From Acidobacteriota bacterium (GTDB lineage: Bacteria > Acidobacteriota > Vicinamibacteria > Vicinamibacterales > JAFNAJ01), in contig JAFNAJ010000235.1 in assembly GCA_017860085.1 (NCBI GenBank), positions 1 to 7,108 of the forward strand: a DNA stretch of 7,108 bases. Reading direction: 5' to 3'. Under the pieces are notes generated by a model. It was not told the DNA's origin. It was given only the letters and a program-made list of their open reading frames with translations, and made no database searches. Both the position numbers and the translations under genes were made by a program. This document shows, in pieces, positions 1 to 6,470 of this stretch. The first letter of the stretch is position 1. The number at the start of each line of letters is the position of its first letter.

Positions 1-7
1 CGACCGT

Positions 8-1825
8 TCACTCCTCCCACAACCAGTCTCTGAGATTCTTGAGCTGTTCCGACGTCGCGCCGGGTCGTACTTCGACCCGCCAGCCGTTGACGGGCTCAGC
101 ACCGAGCACCGCCTTGATGCGCGTGATGGCGCCGCGGCGAGCGACCAGCAGTTCGACCTGTTGACCGGGCCGATACGCCTGCCAGCGCTGCTCGAGCTGC
201 TCGGGACGGACACGGAAGCCGTCGATTGCCACGACCTCATCGTCGGCGTCGAGCCCGGCATCGTAGGCCGGGGTGCCCCGACGCACGCTCGTGATGACCA
301 CGCATTCACCCTGGGCCGTTGTCTCGGCACCGAGCCAGCCGCGGTCGGTGCGCGCCTCCCCGGGCTTGAACCGCAGGCCGAACCAGTCGAGGGCCTCGGT
401 GTAATCGAGCTCATTGGTGGAATCGACGGCGTGCTCGAACCACGATCCCAGGTCGGTGCCCGCGACCTCGGAGGCCGTCGCCCGGAACTGATCGGTCGAG
501 TAACCGTGCTCACCGCCGTATCGCTCGAAGGCCAGGCGCATCACGTCGTCGAGCGAACGCGTGCCGCCGGTTCGCCGCCGGATGGTCGCGTCGAGCAGGA
601 ACGCAATGACGCCGCCTTTGGTGTAGTAGCTGATGGCGACGTTGGGCGAGTTCTCGTCGGGGCGGTACTGACGAATCCAGGCGTCGAACGATGACAGTGA
701 GGCCGGTTGCGAGCGGCGTCCAGGCGTTGTCTGCAGCTGCTGGATGAGGCGCGACAGGTCGTCGAGGTATTCCTCGCGGGTCGAGAGCCCCGACCGGCGG
801 AGCAGCAGGTCGCCGTAGTAGTCGGTGAAGCCCTCGGCAATCCAGAGGTTCTCGGTATAGACCTCGTTCTCGTAGTCGAACGGGCCAAGCTCCACGGGTC
901 GCAGGCGCTTGACGTTCCACGCGTGGAAGTACTCGTGGCTCACGAGGCCGAGCCAGCCCACATAGTCTTTCCGCGTGCTGGTACGCCACCGGCTCGTCAT
1001 CATCAGCGTCGAGTCCTTGTGCTCGAGGCCTCCGCCTGACTCGGTGATCAGGTTGAGGAACACGTAGCGGGGGTATGGCAGTCCACCCCAGAACCGCTCG
1101 GCGGTGCGCACGAGGCGCTCGACGTCACGTGCTGAACGCGGACCGTCCCAGATGCCAGCCTCGCCCTCGTTGACCAGGAGGTGCCGTTTGCCCGCCACCT
1201 CGAACGCGTAGCCTGTCTGATTGCCCGCGACGATGGGCGAGTCCACGAGCGTGTCATAGTCGGGCGAGACGTAGTGGTGGGGGCGACCGCCAGGGGCCGA
1301 GTCGAGGCTCGTGAAGCTCGTGTGCCACGCGGTCGGCAGATCGAGGCGCACCTCGTGGGGACGGGGCCCGCGGTCGTCAGCGATCGTGATGAAGGTGGGG
1401 GCGCCATTCAGGATGGCAAACCGATCCTCCACCCAGTTGGTGCGCACGCCCATCTCGCGGCAATACACGCGGTACGTGACCACGACCGACGCCGCGCCAC
1501 GCGTCGCGACCCGCCAGCGGTTCTTGCGCGTCTTGTCCACCACGAGGTCGGTACCGTCGGCGAGGCGCGCCGCGAAACTCTCGACGTGACGCGCAAACTC
1601 GCGCACCAGGTAGGACCCAGGCGTCCACACGGGCATCATCATCTCGAGCGAGGGCCGCCGCCCGGTCGGCACCACTGCTTCGACCTCGACGTAGTGGGAT
1701 TGTGGAGCGGGGAAGCGAAGCGTGTAGACGATCGGCTCGGCGGGCTGTGCCCCGCCGTATGACGGCGACAGCAAAGCGGCCGAGACAAAACACGCGGGAA
1801 TGAGGGACGGGCGCGTTGTGATCAT
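8..1825 (-). CDS. M61 family metallopeptidase with C-terminal PDZ domain, exported
   Basis: Predicted zinc-dependent aminopeptidase/endopeptidase of the M61 (glycyl aminopeptidase-like) family, acting outside the cytoplasm. Seen: a signal peptide (R5, hydrophobic residues about 7-20, likely cleavage at GGA|QP after residue 26); an N-terminal beta-rich M61 domain (about 31-210); the GGGLEH segment at 264-269; the zinc motif HEYFH at 297-301 followed by AWNVKRLRP; the third zinc ligand Glu331 in WIAEGFTDYYGDLL; and a PDZ-like domain at about 496-575 (GWLGAE, then GTPAYDAGLDADDEVVAIDG). The catalytic residues are intact and 605 residues is the usual family length. The ATG at 1825 is chosen because it gives a complete signal peptide; a purine-rich CAGAGAG lies just upstream. 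Family knowledge: characterised members prefer N-terminal Gly or Ala; substrate here is unknown. It is transcribed divergently from the plus-strand genes. Its stop lies 7 bases from the window edge, so any terminator is not visible. Confidence 0.95.
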   Translation of the reverse strand: MITTRPSLIPACFVSAALLSPSYGGAQPAEPIVYTLRFPAPQSHYVEVEAVVPTGRRPSLEMMMPVWTPGSYLVREFARHVESFAARLADGTDLVVDKTRKNRWRVATRGAASVVVTYRVYCREMGVRTNWVEDRFAILNGAPTFITIADDRGPRPHEVRLDLPTAWHTSFTSLDSAPGGRPHHYVSPDYDTLVDSPIVAGNQTGYAFEVAGKRHLLVNEGEAGIWDGPRSARDVERLVRTAERFWGGLPYPRYVFLNLITESGGGLEHKDSTLMMTSRWRTSTRKDYVGWLGLVSHEYFHAWNVKRLRPVELGPFDYENEVYTENLWIAEGFTDYYGDLLLRRSGLSTREEYLDDLSRLIQQLQTTPGRRSQPASLSSFDAWIRQYRPDENSPNVAISYYTKGGVIAFLLDATIRRRTGGTRSLDDVMRLAFERYGGEHGYSTDQFRATASEVAGTDLGSWFEHAVDSTNELDYTEALDWFGLRFKPGEARTDRGWLGAETTAQGECVVITSVRRGTPAYDAGLDADDEVVAIDGFRVRPEQLEQRWQAYRPGQQVELLVARRGAITRIKAVLGAEPVNGWRVEVRPGATSEQLKNLRDWLWEE

Positions 1826-1936
1826 GGCGTGGCTCTCTGAAGCAACTGGCCGGCGAGGCCGGAGCAGATGTTACCCGAACCTGTGAGATCCTCTTGGGGC
1901 ACGCCAGACCGTGCACGGATTCGAGGAGTCGTCGCC
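1826..1936. promoter_or_regulatory. Divergent intergenic region, presumed to hold both promoters
   Basis: This is the only non-coding stretch between the divergent genes, so promoters for both should lie here. On the minus strand TAACAT (plus 1868-1873) matches 4 of 6 bases of a sigma-70 -10 box about 43 bases before the M61 ATG, but I see no good -35 partner. No convincing plus-strand -35/-10 pair is visible. A short inverted repeat, CCGGC-GAG-GCCGG (1850-1862), sits close to the M61 start. The promoter role is inferred from position. Confidence 0.4.
1923..1928 (+). promoter_or_regulatory. Ribosome binding site for ATG 1937
   Basis: GAGGAG lies 8 bases before the ATG at 1937, ideal Shine-Dalgarno spacing. 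This marks 1937 as the original start of the Asp-box protein gene. However, the frame entered from 1937 (frame of 1937, stop at 2078-2080) is not the frame that encodes the conserved N-terminus, which begins at 1941. The site is therefore evidence that coding sequence is missing immediately after the start codon. Confidence 0.6.
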
Positions 1937-2150
1937 ATGAGTGCCCCAGCAGACGGCTGCAACAGCGGCCCTGACGGCGCCGGGTGCAGGCCAGGCGCCG
2001 GAGGCTCCGCCCGAATTGGCCAACCTCCAGTGGCGCAACATCGGGCCGGCCTTCATGATCGGTCGGGTCGCCGACGTTGAAGGCGTGCCCGGCAACCCGG
2101 CCATCGTCTACGTCGGGTCGGCCTCGGGCGGCGTTTGGAAGACCCGATGA
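1937..2150 (+). pseudogene. Broken N-terminal part of the Vps10/Asp-box propeller gene
   Basis: Read from GTG 1941, this frame gives VPQQTAATAALTAPG, then ELANLQWRNIGPAFMIGRV and VYVGSASGGVWKTR before TGA at 2148-2150. The NIGP..GRV and GGVWKT segments are the characteristic N-terminus of the exported Asp-box family continued downstream. Seen: TGA (1938-1940) directly precedes GTG 1941 in this frame. The well-spaced ATG 1937 is in another frame, and no signal peptide is encoded although the Gln/Ala-rich start looks like the beginning of a mature exported protein. Inferred: a stretch encoding the signal peptide is missing after ATGAG at 1937-1941. At the other end, GGVWKT should continue into an Asp-box and then DEQPVQSIG; here the cga of the last codon runs straight into gatgag in a different frame, about 11 residues short. 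This is part of the same ancestral gene as the CDS ending at 5010. Confidence 0.75.
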
Positions 2151-5010
2151 GCAGCCTGTCCAGTCGATTGGCGATCTCGCCCTCGAGCCCGGCAACCCCG
2201 ACGTGATCTACGTGGGCACCGGCGAAGGGAACGCGCGCAACAGCGTGTCGTTCGGCGACGGTGTCCACAAGTCGACCGACGGTGGCAAGTCGTGGCGCCA
2301 CCTTGGCCTCGAGAAGACCCGCTACATCACCAGGGTGCTGGTGAGCCCGCGCGACCCGCAGACGGTCTTCGTCGGCGCGCAAGGCACCATCTTCGGCCCG
2401 AGCCAGGAGCGCGGCGTCTTCGTGAGCCGCGACGGCGGGGACACCTGGTCGAAGACGCTCTATCTCGACGACCGGCACGGCGTGGCCGACCTCGACCTGA
2501 ATCCCCAGAACCCCAACATCGTCTACGCCACGATGTGGTACTTCGACCGCAAGCCGTGGACGCACACCACCGGCAGCGAGCAGGGCGGCGTGTACCGGTC
2601 GACTGACGGCGGGCGCACGTGGGGGAAGCTGGAGAAGGGGCTGCCCAAGCTCATGGGCCGGATTGCCGTGAAGGTGGCGCCGAGCAATCCGCAGGTCGTC
2701 TACGTGCTGGCCGAGTCGCACGAGGGCACGTTGTTCCGCTCGTCTGACGGAGGCGACAGCTTCACGAAGGTGTCCGACGAGACCAACATCATCTCCCGGG
2801 GCCTTTACTACACGGATCTGCGTGTGGACCCGCGGGAGGAGAACCGCGTCTACGCGGTGGCGAGCCTGCTGCAGGTCTCCATCGACGGCGGCCGCACCTT
2901 CCGCCGCATGTCCCAGCAGACCCACATCGACTACCACTCGCTGTGGATTGACCCGCTCGACCCGAGCCGGATGTGGCAGGGGCAGGACGGGGGCATCGCC
3001 GTCTCCTACGACCGCGGTGAGCGGTGGGACGTGGTGAACAACATCGCGGTGTCGCAGTTCTACCAGGTGATGGCCGACAACCGGGAGCCGTTCTACTTCG
3101 TCGGGGGCGGCTTGCAGGACAACGGCGTGTGGCGCGCCCCGTCGCGCACGCGCGAGCCGGCTGGCATCCTCAACGAAGACTGGGTCATGGTGAGCTTCGG
3201 CGACGGCTTCACCTGGCTGCCACATCCCGACGACCCCGACGTTTCGCTGTCGCTCTCGCAAGGCGGGAACCTCTTCCGCACCGACACACGCACGCGCGAG
3301 CAGCAGCTGGTGGGCCCACAGGCGCGCCGCAACGACGGTGGTCCGGCCGGGGAGCTGAAGTACCGGTTCAACTGGAACGCCCCGCTCGTCGCCTCACCCC
3401 ATGACCCGCGCACGGTCTACTTCGGCGGCAACGTGGTCTTCAAGTCGTCGGACTTCGGCACCACGTGGGAGGTGGTGAGTCCCGACCTCACCACCAACGA
3501 CCCGGAGAAGCAGAAGACCGCTGGCGGGCCCGCCTGGCGTGAGAACACGACGGCCGAGTACCACTGCACGATCATCAGCCTCGCCGAGTCGCCCGTCGAA
3601 CGCGGGGTGCTCTGGGCGGGCACCGACGATGGGTACGTGCAGGTGTCGCGTGACGGAGGTGCGACCTGGACCAACGTGTCGGCCAACGTGAAGGGTGTGG
3701 GGCCGACGCCGCCAGTGTCTCACGTGGAACCATCGCGAACGGCGGCGGGCACGGCTTACGTGTCCTTCGACCGCCACATGTTCGACGACTTCAAGCCCTA
3801 CATCTTCAAGACCACCGACTTCGGTCGCACGTGGACCCGCATCACCGGGAATCTACCCGATGGCGCCTGGGTCTGGGTGGTGCGCGAAGACCCGAAGAAC
3901 CCGAGCCTGATCTATGCCGGGACCGAAATCGGGGTGTTCGCGTCGCGCGACGGCGGCAGCACGTGGTTCAAGCTGCACCTGGGCAACCTGCCCGCGGTGT
4001 CGGTGCACGACATCTACATCCATCCTCGTGAGAACGACATCATTCTCGGGACCCACGGCCGGGGGATGTGGATCCTCGATGATGCGACGGCCGTGCAGCA
4101 ACTGGGGCCGGAGGTGACGTCGAAGTCGGTGCACGTGTTCCCCGTGCCGCGCTCCTGGCGGTTCACGACACGATTCACCCGCTACGGACTCGGCGATCGG
4201 GCGTATCGAGGGGCCAACCCGCCTGGCGGGGCGCTCATCACCTACTGGCTGAAGGAGAAGCCTGCGAAGGACGCGCCGGTCTCCATCCGGATCCTGGACT
4301 CGACCGGGACCGTGGTGCGGGACCTGAAGAACGTGCCTGCCGAGGCGGGGATGAACCGCACGACGTGGGACCTCAGCTACGAACCCGCGAGACCCCGTCG
4401 TGCCGGTGCCGCGGATGAGTTCGCGATGTTCATGCCCAGGTTCGGGCCGCGAGCGGTGCCGGGCACGTATCGCGTGCGGCTCACGGTTGGCAAGGAGACG
4501 GTGGAGCAGCCCCTCGAGGTGCAGCTCGACCCGATGGTGAAGACGTCGGTGGACGACCTCCGTCGACAGTTCGACGTGGCCACGAAGCTCCGCGACCTGG
4601 AGTCGGAGGTGAACGACGTGCTTCGTTCGCTCGACGGCGCCAAGGATCAGCTCGAGGAGCGCCGCAAGACGGCCCGGACGTTCATGCGCGAGGTGCCGTC
4701 TGAGCTCGCCAAGGCGCTGGATGACCACGGCAAGCGGCTGGACGAGGCCATCGGACGGTTGGCCCGCCCATCGGGGGCGCCCACCTGGTCGGTGGGGCCG
4801 CGCATCGTCGAGCAACTGTCGGGACTGGCGTCGACCGTCGGCGGGGTGAATGCCGCGCCGACCGCTGCGCAGATGGCCTACTTCAGCGAACTCCAGGGAG
4901 CCGCGACCAGGGCGCTCGCCGAAAGCCGCCAGGCGTTTGCGGCCCTCGACGAACTGAATGCGGCCCTGGCGCGTTTCGGGATTCCAGCAGTGAAAGGCCC
5001 GGGCCTTTGA
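2077..5010 (+). CDS. Vps10/sortilin-like Asp-box beta-propeller protein, 5'-disrupted
   Basis: Large member of the bacterial 'glycosyl hydrolase/sortilin-like' Asp-box family (WD40/YVTN/BNR-type), normally exported. No catalytic activity is established for these proteins. The open frame starts at a TTG (2077), but residues 1-23 are out-of-frame noise; homologous sequence starts at Asp24 (DEQPVQSIG, nt 2146). Ten Asp-box turns (S/T-x-D-x-G-x-T/S/R-W/F) are visible near residues 66, 117, 175, 222, 268, 310, 457, 524, 579 and 623, implying one or two seven-bladed-type propellers. The signature GTHGRGMWILDD is at 658-669. An Ig/FlgD-like beta domain follows at about 732-806 (VSIRILDSTG, then PGTYRVRLTVG), then a charged helical, coiled-coil-like C-terminus at about 822-965. 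The 3' body is intact with normal composition. Together with the upstream fragment the protein would be about 1000-1050 residues, the family's usual size. No credible start or ribosome site precedes 2146 in this frame, so as given the gene probably makes no normal product. It is followed after 40 bp by an M24 peptidase gene. Confidence 0.85.
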   Translation: MKACPATRPSSTSGRPRAAFGRPDEQPVQSIGDLALEPGNPDVIYVGTGEGNARNSVSFGDGVHKSTDGGKSWRHLGLEKTRYITRVLVSPRDPQTVFVGAQGTIFGPSQERGVFVSRDGGDTWSKTLYLDDRHGVADLDLNPQNPNIVYATMWYFDRKPWTHTTGSEQGGVYRSTDGGRTWGKLEKGLPKLMGRIAVKVAPSNPQVVYVLAESHEGTLFRSSDGGDSFTKVSDETNIISRGLYYTDLRVDPREENRVYAVASLLQVSIDGGRTFRRMSQQTHIDYHSLWIDPLDPSRMWQGQDGGIAVSYDRGERWDVVNNIAVSQFYQVMADNREPFYFVGGGLQDNGVWRAPSRTREPAGILNEDWVMVSFGDGFTWLPHPDDPDVSLSLSQGGNLFRTDTRTREQQLVGPQARRNDGGPAGELKYRFNWNAPLVASPHDPRTVYFGGNVVFKSSDFGTTWEVVSPDLTTNDPEKQKTAGGPAWRENTTAEYHCTIISLAESPVERGVLWAGTDDGYVQVSRDGGATWTNVSANVKGVGPTPPVSHVEPSRTAAGTAYVSFDRHMFDDFKPYIFKTTDFGRTWTRITGNLPDGAWVWVVREDPKNPSLIYAGTEIGVFASRDGGSTWFKLHLGNLPAVSVHDIYIHPRENDIILGTHGRGMWILDDATAVQQLGPEVTSKSVHVFPVPRSWRFTTRFTRYGLGDRAYRGANPPGGALITYWLKEKPAKDAPVSIRILDSTGTVVRDLKNVPAEAGMNRTTWDLSYEPARPRRAGAADEFAMFMPRFGPRAVPGTYRVRLTVGKETVEQPLEVQLDPMVKTSVDDLRRQFDVATKLRDLESEVNDVLRSLDGAKDQLEERRKTARTFMREVPSELAKALDDHGKRLDEAIGRLARPSGAPTWSVGPRIVEQLSGLASTVGGVNAAPTAAQMAYFSELQGAATRALAESRQAFAALDELNAALARFGIPAVKGPGL
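4993..5008. repeat. 16-bp perfect palindrome at the end of the Asp-box gene
   Basis: AAAGGCCCGGGCCTTT is a perfect self-complementary sequence ending on the first base of the TGA stop (5008-5010). As RNA it could fold into a 6-bp stem with a CCGG loop. There is no T-run beyond the three in the arm, so it is a poor intrinsic terminator. It could slow or stabilise a 3' end inside the operon, or be chance in GC-rich DNA. The core GGCCCGGGC recurs at 6450-6458, just before the next gene's stop. Confidence 0.45.
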
Positions 5011-5041
5011 TCGTGGCGTCGGCAGTGGGGACATCTGGCAC

Positions 5042-5048
5042 GAGGGAG
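5042..5048 (+). promoter_or_regulatory. Ribosome binding site of the M24 peptidase gene
   Basis: GAGGGAG precedes tandem start codons ATGATG (5051 and 5054). The GGAG core is 2 bases from the first ATG and 5 from the second, while the leading GAGG is 5 from the first. Either ATG is possible, and the choice changes the signal peptide by one Met. Confidence 0.6.
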
Positions 5049-5050
5049 CG

Positions 5051-6463
5051 ATGATGCGTCGACATCGCCTGTGGCTTGCGCTGTGTGGGGTGGCCCTGTC
5101 GTGGGGAGTCTCCGCCAGCGCGCAGCCGATCTTCACCACTGCACTCCCGGCGGAGGAGTTCGCCGCCAGGCGTGCCCGTGTCCTGGAGCGCATCGACGAT
5201 GGCGTCGCCGTGCTGGCAGGGGCAACCGAGTATCCGGCCTACGTCAGGTTCCGCCAGAACAACCAGTTCTTCTACCTGACCGGCGTCGAGGTGCCGCGGG
5301 CGATCGTGCTGCTCGACGGTCGCACGAAGAGGACGATGCTGTTCGTGGCGCCACGAAACGAGCGTCTCGAGCGGTCGGAGGGGCCGACACTCGTGCCCGG
5401 GGCCGAAGCCGAGCGCCTCACGGGCATCGATGCCGTGCTCTCGCGCGACGGATTCGGTGCGGTCCTGACGGGTGTTGCCGGGCAAGGTCGTGCCGTGTTC
5501 ATGCCGCACCGCGCGGAGAGCCTTGGCGCGTCGACGCCCGCGCAGGCCGCTTCGCACGCGGAGGCAGCGGCCAGCGATCCGTGGGATGGAAGGCCGTCGA
5601 AGGAAGCGGCGTTCATCGCGAAGGTGCGTGCGGCCGCCCCGCAGGTCGACGTGCGCGACCTCGACCCGATCCTCGACGAGCTTCGGATGATCAAGAGCCC
5701 GCGCGAGATCGCGCTCATCCGGGAGGCGACCCGCATTTCGGGCCTCGGCCTGATGGAGGGCATGCGCGCCGCCGCGCCCGGTCTCCACGAGTACGAGGTC
5801 GCAGCGGAGGCCGACTACGTGTTCAAGCGGCACAACGCCCAGGGCTCTGCCTACTTCGCGCTGGTCGCCGCAGGCAGGAACGCTCACTACCCGCACTACC
5901 ACGCGTTGCAGAGCCAGCTGGCCGAGCGCGATCTCGTGCTGTTCGACTACGGGCCCGACTATCAGTACTACGCGGCCGATGTCACGCGGATGTTCCCGGC
6001 CAGCGGCCGCTTCGACCCGTGGCAGCGCGAGATCTACACGGTGTATCTGCGGCTCTACCAGGCGCTGATGACGTCGATCCGCCCCGGGGCGTCACCGAAG
6101 GCCATCGTTGACGGCGCCGTGGTGAAGATGGAGGCCGTGCTGCGGTCGTTCGAGTTCACCGATCCGACGATCAAGGCGGCGGCCGAGCGCTTCGTGGAGC
6201 ACTACCGCGCCAGCCGTGGATCGAGCCTCGGCCATTTCGTGGGCATGGAGGTGCACGACGTGGAGGGCGAGTACGATGTCCTGAAGCCCGGGATGGTCTT
6301 CACGATCGAGCCCGCCCTCACGATCCCGGACGACCGCGTCTACGTGCGGCTCGAGGACATGATCCTCGTCACCGAGACGGGGTACGAGAACCTGTCGGCC
6401 TTCGTGCCCGTCGAGATCGACGACATCGAGAAGGTGATGGCCGAGCGAGGGCCCGGGCGGTAG
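5051..6463 (+). CDS. Exported M24 family Xaa-Pro aminopeptidase
   Basis: Predicted dinuclear-metal aminopeptidase P-type enzyme that releases the N-terminal residue preceding proline. Seen: a signal peptide (MMRRHRLWLALCGVALSWG, cleavage probably ASA|QP after residue 24); the N-terminal aminopeptidase-P domain (about 30-200, with FRQNNQFFYLTGVEVPRA); and the C-terminal pita-bread domain (about 215-460). All five metal ligands align: Asp299 (LFDYG), Asp310 (AADVTR), His395 (LGHFVG), Glu420 (TIEPAL) and Glu435 (RLEDMI). The catalytic-site histidines His279 (NAHYPHY) and His402 (EVHD) are also present. At 470 residues the length is that of PepP-type enzymes, not of methionine aminopeptidases. 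It differs from cytoplasmic PepP in carrying an export signal, which places it in the periplasm or outside and fits joint peptide breakdown with the M61 peptidase. It lies 40 bp after the Asp-box gene and 7 bp before the next gene, so it is likely co-transcribed. A prolidase/dipeptidase role or creatinase-like side activity cannot be excluded. Confidence 0.94.
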   Translation: MMRRHRLWLALCGVALSWGVSASAQPIFTTALPAEEFAARRARVLERIDDGVAVLAGATEYPAYVRFRQNNQFFYLTGVEVPRAIVLLDGRTKRTMLFVAPRNERLERSEGPTLVPGAEAERLTGIDAVLSRDGFGAVLTGVAGQGRAVFMPHRAESLGASTPAQAASHAEAAASDPWDGRPSKEAAFIAKVRAAAPQVDVRDLDPILDELRMIKSPREIALIREATRISGLGLMEGMRAAAPGLHEYEVAAEADYVFKRHNAQGSAYFALVAAGRNAHYPHYHALQSQLAERDLVLFDYGPDYQYYAADVTRMFPASGRFDPWQREIYTVYLRLYQALMTSIRPGASPKAIVDGAVVKMEAVLRSFEFTDPTIKAAAERFVEHYRASRGSSLGHFVGMEVHDVEGEYDVLKPGMVFTIEPALTIPDDRVYVRLEDMILVTETGYENLSAFVPVEIDDIEKVMAERGPGR

Positions 6464-6466
6464 GAG
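6462..6466 (+). promoter_or_regulatory. Ribosome binding site overlapping the M24 stop codon
   Basis: AGGAG overlaps the TAG stop (6461-6463) of the M24 gene and lies 4 bases before GTG 6471. This supports tight translational linkage of the two genes. The nearer ATG at 6469 is out of frame and ends at 6502-6504. A second weaker candidate, AGAGG (6492-6496), precedes the alternative in-frame GTG 6501. Confidence 0.5.
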
Positions 6467-6470
6467 ACAT

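Noticed and set aside
1784..1825. Possible lipobox IPAC (Cys12) in the M61 leader
   Set aside because: It sits too close to the N-terminus with almost no hydrophobic stretch before it. Cleavage at GGA|QP after a normal hydrophobic core is more likely.
1850..1862. Inverted repeat CCGGC-GAG-GCCGG as an operator
   Set aside because: Only five base pairs per arm in GC-rich DNA. It is recorded within the intergenic entry but is not strong enough to call an operator.
1896..1917. Sigma-54-like promoter (GGCACG followed by TGCA)
   Set aside because: The spacing between the GG and GC elements is 13 bases rather than the required 10.
1868..2080. Small plus-strand open frame that includes ATG 1937
   Set aside because: Its translation is low-complexity and unrelated to any family. 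It is the frame entered from the true start once the following coding segment was lost.
2142..2151. Programmed +1 frameshift at CGA-TGA joining the two parts of the propeller gene
   Set aside because: A slip would restore the frame but not the conserved Asp-box residues missing at the junction. No stimulatory signal is apparent, so a deletion explains more.
2053..3261. Long antisense open frame (402 codons) opposite the propeller gene
   Set aside because: It lies wholly against a protein with clear Asp-box repeats. Its translation is rich in Arg, His, Val and Ala with no recognisable domain, as expected from a GC-rich third-position shadow.
3853..5193. Antisense open frame of 446 codons
   Set aside because: Same composition signature. 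It spans the end of the propeller gene and the start of the M24 gene, both strongly supported on the plus strand.
4883..5902. Antisense open frame of 339 codons over the M24 gene
   Set aside because: No domain, no leader and no ribosome site. The plus strand carries all five M24 metal ligands.
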